Shown: positions 59,860-64,000 of the stretch, piece after piece
Layout of the letters: the number at the start of each line of letters is the position of its first letter
Numbering within the stretch: position 1 is the stretch's first letter
Assembly (NCBI GenBank): GCA_046846435.1
Contig: CP128407.1
Coordinates: 682,001 to 746,000, forward strand
Length of the DNA: 64,000 nt
Reading direction: 5' to 3'
Origin: Nanosynbacter sp963524495
Lineage (GTDB): Bacteria > Patescibacteriota > Saccharimonadia > Saccharimonadales > Saccharimonadaceae
Program-made: the position numbers and the translations under genes
The notes under the pieces: generated by a model
Seen by the model: only the letters and a program-made list of their open reading frames with translations
Told to the model about the DNA's origin: nothing
Database searches by the model: none

Positions 59860-60396
59860 ATGTCTATACAACCCGATAGTCATGACTACAAGCTTGAACA
59901 TATAAATAACTCCGAGCTTGATAATGCGCTTGGAAGGTTTGCGCTGTACACACTTTTTAGCAGTGCTTATGGTGACAGCTACCGTGGAAATGATGCGCTC
60001 GACAAAAAGATCGCCGAAGCAGATGGAGCATTCCTTTTAACTCATATGAAACAGATTGGTGCCGGGTGTCTCGTTGGGGGGGGCAGGATTACAACGATTG
60101 GTACTTCTGCTGAGAAAGATTTTTCAGATCGACGCTTTCACCGCATGGTAACCCTGTTAAGTAAACTAAGGGAAGAGTCTGAGGCTCGTTGGATGTCAAT
60201 AGGGCTCGAGTACGATAAAATGCAAGCTGCTGCCAAACAAAGTGGTATGTACCCAATCGAATCTGGTCATGCAGCCATATCGCTTCTAGAAGAAATTGGA
60301 GAAGTCGATAAATATAGGGTAACAAGTGGCGGCAATCAGCCTGTTGTCATGACAAAAATAAGTAATGGCTATCAACAAAATATGTGGCAATGGTAA
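59860..60396 (+). CDS. Unknown protein, possibly GNAT-like (178 aa)
   Basis: Starts MSIQPDSHDYKLEHI. A central strand-turn stretch LVGGGRITTIGTSAEKDFSDRRFHRMVTLLSKLREE resembles the acetyl-CoA-binding region of GNAT acetyltransferases, but the Q/RxxGxG/A motif is not intact, so the call is weak. A later YDKMQAAAKQSGMYPIE would fit the GNAT C-terminal strand. No signal peptide. It is followed 9 nt later by the SGNH hydrolase gene. Confidence 0.55.
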   Translation: MSIQPDSHDYKLEHINNSELDNALGRFALYTLFSSAYGDSYRGNDALDKKIAEADGAFLLTHMKQIGAGCLVGGGRITTIGTSAEKDFSDRRFHRMVTLLSKLREESEARWMSIGLEYDKMQAAAKQSGMYPIESGHAAISLLEEIGEVDKYRVTSGGNQPVVMTKISNGYQQNMWQW

Positions 60397-60399
60397 AAT
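60391..60399 (+). promoter_or_regulatory. Extended -10 box for the SGNH hydrolase gene (leaderless)
   Basis: TGGTAAAAT, formed by the last Trp codon and stop of the preceding gene, with spacer ATTTTT (6 nt) to the ATG at 60406. Confidence 0.5.
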
Positions 60400-60405
60400 A
60401 TTTTT

Positions 60406-61059
60406 ATGGATAAAAAGAACGAGACAACCATCCTCTGCTTTGGTGATTCCAACACCTTTGGGCAGCGGCCCGATATGAACGCGCGATATGACGAGTCAGT
60501 GCGCTGGCCGCGGCGGCTGGGGGTGCTACTAGCGGACGAGGCACGCCAATATTATGTCATCGAGGAGGGGCTAGGCGGTCGGCGGACTGACCTTGATCAT
60601 CCTGACCCAGCCAAGCCGTCGAGAAATGGCTGGACGTATTTTCCGCCGTGCCTGGCCAGTCATCAGCCCGACATCGCCATCATCATACTGGGAACAAATG
60701 ATGCCCAGCTCTGCCACCAGCGACCAGTTGAGGCGATCGTGACGGCACTGGCGCACTACGTCACGTATTGTCACGAATCAGACGTCACACCGCTACTTGT
60801 TGCACCACTCATCCCAGACCCTGCTGGCCTGTTCAACGAGGCAATCGTACCGCGATCGGCATGGCACTTTGATGATACAGCCGTGGCGACACTAACTGCA
60901 CTGCCTGAAAAAATTCGAACCTATGCTACTAAATATAATGTTGCGTTTTTCGACGCCAACACATATGCCAAGGCCGGTGTAGACGGACTGCACTGGACAG
61001 CAGCGGGTCACGAGCGATTTGCCCGAGCAATCGCCCAGATGATACGTGAGATAGCGTAG
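60406..61059 (+). CDS. SGNH/GDSL-family hydrolase
   Basis: 217 residues. Block I is CFGDSNTFGQRPD with the catalytic Ser, block III ILGTNDAQL, and block V DGLHWTAAGHERFA with the Asp-His pair. Length and motifs match arylesterase/TesA-type enzymes that remove acyl or acetyl groups. No signal peptide, so a cytoplasmic esterase. Substrate unknown. Confidence 0.9.
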   Translation: MDKKNETTILCFGDSNTFGQRPDMNARYDESVRWPRRLGVLLADEARQYYVIEEGLGGRRTDLDHPDPAKPSRNGWTYFPPCLASHQPDIAIIILGTNDAQLCHQRPVEAIVTALAHYVTYCHESDVTPLLVAPLIPDPAGLFNEAIVPRSAWHFDDTAVATLTALPEKIRTYATKYNVAFFDANTYAKAGVDGLHWTAAGHERFARAIAQMIREIA

Positions 61060-61064
61060 AATAC

Positions 61065-61381
61065 TCAAACGTCAGTTAGTTTGATGTCTTCGATTTCGCT
61101 GGGCCCCACCCAATAGACTCGATCGCCAGCCTCAAAAATAGGCACTGCTGCTGCCGCTAATACTGAGGAAATTCGTTCTTCTGTTAACCCCTTAAGGCTA
61201 GATTTTTGAAAAAATCAGCTCTTTTTATACCAGCATCACCAGCACGACGTAGGATAAACTTTGCCACTTCACTAATATTGGCGTCAGCCGGAGAAGCCTC
61301 GGGCTGACGCAGAGTGTCCCACCCCCCATGGTCTTGAGATGGTAATTCCTTCGTCGGCATAGTTGGCATCATTTCGCTCAT
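61065..61381 (-). pseudogene. Small gene with frameshift at a G run
   Basis: The frame from 61381 (MSEMMPTMPTKELPSQDHGG... KRADFFKNLALRG) stops shortly after an AAGGGGT run. The other frame (KGLTEERISSVLAAAAVPIFEAGDRVYWVGPSEI...) continues to a stop at 61065, just behind the SGNH gene. Together they give about 105 residues. It could be a one-base indel or a programmed shift. No family recognised. Confidence 0.55.
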
Positions 61382-61481
61382 AGTTTGTCTATATCCTCCC
61401 CGATATTATTTTCACAAGTATATCATCATATCGTCAACTCTTGCAACAAGGAGGGTAATATGTTCCTCATACACTACATTA

Positions 61482-61508
61482 AAATACCGCGGCCCGTACA
61501 GACCGCGG
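61482..61508 (-). terminator. Probable terminator of the tRNA (CAT) gene
   Basis: A 6-bp CCGCGG/CCGCGG stem with a 10-nt loop (61487-61508), followed on the minus strand by TATTTTA, 14 nt past the tRNA CCA end. Confidence 0.6.
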
Positions 61509-61522
61509 ATAAAAAACAATTC

Positions 61523-61599
61523 TGGTAGCACCGGGTGGACCCGAACCACCGACCTCAGGCTTATGAGTCCTGCGCTCTAACCAGCTGAGCTACGGTGCC
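61523..61599 (-). tRNA. tRNA with CAT anticodon (elongator Met or Ile2)
   Basis: Cloverleaf on the minus strand: acceptor GGCACCG/CGGTGCT (G1-U72 wobble), D-arm AGCTCAGCTGGTTAGAGC, loop CTCATAA, T-loop GGTTCGGGTCC, A73 and an encoded CCA. The top pair of the anticodon stem is an A-G mismatch. It lacks the GGG/CCC stem of initiators. CTCATAA is common in tRNA-Ile2, the TilS substrate, so Ile2 and elongator Met both remain possible. Confidence 0.9.
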
Positions 61600-61716
61600 A
61601 CACGTCACCAATTGTACCAAACGAGTCAGAAAATCTCAACCGCCTCGAGAACCTACTTATCAGGCGGGGCCTCAACTGCTAATCAAATAAGACCAGGCAA
61701 GTTTCGCCCCCGGCGA
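61600..61716. other. Short gap with no recognised feature
   Basis: Spacer between the tRNA 5' end and the stop of the 52-codon ORF. No hairpin with a U tract and no promoter consensus was seen. Confidence 0.3.
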
Positions 61717-61875
61717 CTAGGCCACCAGCTCCACGCCTTCTTCGTCCAGCAGTTCCAGTCGCCGCATCACCAACGAACGTAGCTCCTCGCACGTCCGCCG
61801 GCGCTGCCATGTCCGCAGCTGGTCATTATTGACCGCAGCTAAAAATTGCCCGAGCTCGTGCTCAGCGATATCCAT
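61717..61875 (-). CDS. Small acidic helical protein (52 aa)
   Basis: Starts MDIAEHELGQFLAAVNNDQL and ends RRLELLDEEGVELVA; predicted wholly helical with a charged amphipathic pattern (RRRTCEELRSLVMRRLELLDEE). AGAAAGG lies 7 nt before the ATG, and a TATAGT about 35 nt further upstream. Composition and a proper ribosome-binding site support a real gene. No family recognised; a small regulator or adaptor is possible. Confidence 0.55.
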   Translation of the reverse strand: MDIAEHELGQFLAAVNNDQLRTWQRRRTCEELRSLVMRRLELLDEEGVELVA

Positions 61876-62038
61876 GTTGTTGCCTTTCTGTGTTTGTTAA
61901 ACTGTAGTTTTACTATAGCACACATTTGACATAAGTGCAATAGTATGACAGTTCGCATAACCACTCACCCGATACTCCCATCGTCTTCCCTCGGCAAACC
62001 GCTTGTGATAAACTGGAGGGAGAGGATTTTACACAAAC

Positions 62039-62770
62039 ATGACCCCGGCTATTATTTCATCACTCGCCATCGTCGCCTTCTCGGCACTGATCCACGCTAG
62101 TTTTCAGCTCAGCGTCAGCGTCTTGACCCTGCTCAGCGGCCATTCCCTCGGCAAGCAAACCGCCCGCCGGAAAGTGTTGCGACTGATGAACGGATTCGTG
62201 TGTGGAGTGTTAGTGCTGACAGCGCTGCTGATATCAGCGATCGTCTACTACCTATCACTCGTCATTCATCACACTGCTCAGGTCGAGCAGCTGGTGGCGG
62301 CCATCGTCTGCGGGCTGATGGTTGGATTGGGCGTGGCGACCTGGGCGGTGTACTACCGACGGGGCGAAGGTACAGCCTTGTGGCTACCGCGCAGCTTCGC
62401 GACCTATCTATCAAAGCGCTCAAAAGCAACGCATCACAGCGCCGAGGCCTTTAGTCTCGGGATGGCGAGCGTGGTGGCCGAATTACTGTTCATCATCGGG
62501 CCAATGGCGGCGGCGGGCCTCGCAACCGTCCTACTACCATCAACCGAGTGGCGGCTCATCGCCATCGCCCTTTATGTCGTCATATCGCTGCTATCACTGG
62601 TCGTCGTCTTGGTGCTGGTCGGTAGCGGCCATTCCCTCGCCCACCTACAACAGTGGCGGATGGCACATAAACGTTTCTTGCAATTTGCAGCTGGCGGCAG
62701 CTTGATCATCTTGGGTGGCTTTTTGTTCGTTGATCGAGTGCTCGGCATCGTCAGCTACGGAGGTTTTTGA
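62039..62770 (+). CDS. Polytopic membrane protein with two GHSL motifs (243 aa)
   Basis: About six helices (residues 5-30, 50-75, 80-105, 140-162, 170-195, 218-236). The motif SGHSL occurs twice, after the first helix (LLSGHSLGKQTARRK) and after the fifth (VGSGHSLAHLQQW), which suggests an internal duplication as in LysE- or DsbD/NicO-like transporters. No certain family. Its stop shares one base with the start of the ATP-cone gene, so it is the first gene of a three-gene operon with a flavoprotein. Confidence 0.7.
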   Translation: MTPAIISSLAIVAFSALIHASFQLSVSVLTLLSGHSLGKQTARRKVLRLMNGFVCGVLVLTALLISAIVYYLSLVIHHTAQVEQLVAAIVCGLMVGLGVATWAVYYRRGEGTALWLPRSFATYLSKRSKATHHSAEAFSLGMASVVAELLFIIGPMAAAGLATVLLPSTEWRLIAIALYVVISLLSLVVVLVLVGSGHSLAHLQQWRMAHKRFLQFAAGGSLIILGGFLFVDRVLGIVSYGGF

Positions 62771-63069
62771 TGTCAGAAGGGCACCCAAACCGACCAATCA
62801 TCGATGTCATCAAGCGCGGCAAACGACCGAGCGAAGAATTTGATCCGACAAAACTCCACCTCTCTATCATGGCGACCTGCCTGAGTATCCGCACACCCGA
62901 AGGCCAAGCTGATGATATCGCCAAGTCAGTCACCCTCGGCGTGATGAGCTGGTGCGAGGCCCGACCAGAAATTACCACAAACGACATCCGACACCGCGCG
63001 ACGCAGCTGCTGCAGAAACTGCACACTGACGCAGCATTTGTTTATCAACACCATAAGACGATAATGTAG
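62770..63069 (+). CDS. Stand-alone ATP-cone domain protein
   Basis: 99 residues, essentially one ATP-cone: IIDVIKRGKRPSEEFDPTKL at the N-terminus and a helical remainder. ATP-cones sense dATP/ATP in ribonucleotide reductases and NrdR. Here neither a zinc finger nor a reductase is attached. It may act as an allosteric subunit or a regulator of the neighbouring oxidoreductase; that is inference. It starts inside the stop of the upstream gene. Confidence 0.82.
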   Translation: MSEGHPNRPIIDVIKRGKRPSEEFDPTKLHLSIMATCLSIRTPEGQADDIAKSVTLGVMSWCEARPEITTNDIRHRATQLLQKLHTDAAFVYQHHKTIM

Positions 63070-63076
63070 GGGGCAC

Positions 63077-64000
63077 ATGGCACAAAAACCAACTTTTGAT
63101 TATGATGTAATTGTTATCGGCAGCGGGGCCGGCGGTTCACCAGCCGCAACTGTCTTGGCGGGCGCTGGCAAGAAAGTCGCCATCATTGAGCGCGGTACCT
63201 TTGGCGGCGAATCCCCAAACTGGGGCGACATTCCGACGGGCGCCCTACTCTACACTGCCGACGTCTACCACGAGGCCAAAACAGCGGCCAAGTTCGGCCT
63301 GCGCACCAGCACGGTCGGCTATAATTATCCTTCGCTACTCGCCTGGAAAGACACCGCCATCAAGCGCACCGGCACCGGCGGCAACCGCAGTTACTACGAG
63401 AAACAAGGCATCAGCGTCTTTACCGGTAGCGCCCACTTTCTCAGTCCCAACGAGATTACCGTCAGCCGCCGCCACTTATCAGCGCGCAAATTCCTGATCG
63501 CCAGCGGCTCAACCTGGCGCGATGATCACATCCCGGGCCTCGACGAAGTGGCTTATCACACGCCGCAAACCATCCTTTCGCTCAAGCGCCCGCCCAAAAC
63601 GCTGTTCGTTGTCGGCTCTGGCACAACGGCGATGGAGCTGGCATATTTGTTCTCGACCTTTGGCAGCAAGGTGTATGTCGCCGAGACCGCCGGGCGTATC
63701 TTGCCTGAGTTTGACCAAGAAGTTGGCGAGCTGATCGCCGCCGACGCCAAGGCGCAACGTGGCATGAACATCCTCACCCAGACAAAGCTGGTCGCCGTCC
63801 AGAAAGACGGCATCGCAAAGCGCGTCACGTACGCTCGTGGCGGCCAGCAGCATTCAGTGCGCGTTGATGAGATCCTCATCGCCGATGACCGCTTGCCGAC
63901 GACCGACATTGGACTAGAAAATGCGGGCGTGGCATATACCGAACATGGCATTCAGGTCAGCGAAGCGATGCAGACTTCGGCGCGGCACATCTTTGCGGCT
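63077..64000 (+). CDS. Pyridine nucleotide-disulfide oxidoreductase homologue lacking the redox cysteines (partial)
   Basis: 308 residues in the window; the C-terminus is cut off. FAD-binding YDVIVIGSGAGGSPAATVLAGAGKKVAIIE and NAD(P)-binding TLFVVGSGTTAMELAYLFSTFGSKV match lipoamide dehydrogenase/mercuric reductase proteins. The active-site block that normally reads GGTCxNxGCxPTK is GGESPNWGDIPTG: both cysteines are gone (Ser, Asp) and the Lys is Gly. It therefore cannot use the usual disulfide chemistry and may be a flavin NAD(P)H oxidase or dehydrogenase. TAGGGGG precedes the ATG. Confidence 0.88.
   Translation, partial: MAQKPTFDYDVIVIGSGAGGSPAATVLAGAGKKVAIIERGTFGGESPNWGDIPTGALLYTADVYHEAKTAAKFGLRTSTVGYNYPSLLAWKDTAIKRTGTGGNRSYYEKQGISVFTGSAHFLSPNEITVSRRHLSARKFLIASGSTWRDDHIPGLDEVAYHTPQTILSLKRPPKTLFVVGSGTTAMELAYLFSTFGSKVYVAETAGRILPEFDQEVGELIAADAKAQRGMNILTQTKLVAVQKDGIAKRVTYARGGQQHSVRVDEILIADDRLPTTDIGLENAGVAYTEHGIQVSEAMQTSARHIFAA

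Noticed and set aside
1..64000. UGA or UAG recoding, as UGA is recoded in some other CPR phyla
   Set aside because: TGA and TAG both end well-defined genes at the expected length (lepA C-half TGA, gmk TAG), and in-frame stops occur only in a few genes that look like pseudogenes.

Overview
The window reads like a piece of a small, gene-dense Patescibacteria/CPR chromosome, most probably Candidatus Saccharibacteria (TM7). The grounds are the very short intergenic gaps, the standard genetic code, long lineage-specific surface and membrane proteins next to a minimal set of housekeeping genes, and the gene content (comEC, class A PBP, a PilB-like ATPase, ruvC/ruvA/ruvB, HrcA-CIRCE heat shock, ftsH-murJ-lepA). 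GC is near 50 percent by eye. The phylum is an inference; no 16S rRNA gene is present.

Layout. 1-9,900: start of a type IV pilus/type II secretion ATPase, HAD and MazG-like hydrolases, a winged-helix/Nudix protein, a CYTH-uridine kinase fusion, trmB, mscS, small envelope proteins, a Cys-less MutY, a VIT/CCC1 transporter, and an SDR/MerR divergon with a textbook MerR promoter. 9,939-21,044: aspS, ruvB, HIT hydrolase, metzincin protease, ruvA, class A PBP, ruvC, a lamin-tail surface protein and yebC, i.e. the usual yebC-ruvC-ruvA-ruvB block opened up by envelope genes. 21,100-32,130: unknown protein, comEC, tRNA-Lys, DUF192, a RimK/RimB-like pair, a decayed ATP-grasp gene, a DUF1704 metallopeptidase and a 1,038-residue polytopic protein. 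32,190-40,400: dnaJ, and hrcA - 49-residue membrane ORF - grpE - dnaK with four CIRCE operators, then LssY_C and gmk. 41,930-55,386: the lepA region. 55,386-64,000: murJ, ftsH, tilS, a small acetyltransferase-like protein, an SGNH hydrolase, tRNA-Met/Ile2 (CAT), and an ATP-cone/flavoprotein cluster.

The most unusual structure is lepA (elongation factor 4). It is cut at the domain II/III linker into two complete ORFs on the same strand, 11.4 kb apart. The intervening island carries large unknown proteins (803, 566 and 926 residues, the last with 27-28-residue repeats and a kinase-like C-terminus), a second MazG-like protein, a GIY-YIG protein and pseudogenes. It also holds at least three decayed copies of the lepA break ends, two of the N-half end and one of the C-half start, plus a GIY-YIG remnant directly joined to a lepA remnant. 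This looks like repeated cassette insertion at a split-gene hotspot. The LepA N-half also carries an in-frame insertion of about 70 residues whose DNA contains inverted repeats.

A second theme is expression. About twenty genes have a -10 box, often extended (TGnTATAAT), ending 6-8 nt before the ATG with no Shine-Dalgarno sequence, which points to leaderless mRNAs. Genes inside operons, and a minority of first genes, have clear AGGAGG-type sites. Several start codons were re-assigned on this basis (trmB, mscS, SDR, ruvC, hrcA, VIT). Pseudogenes are frequent: five broken genes, plus the lepA and GIY-YIG relics.
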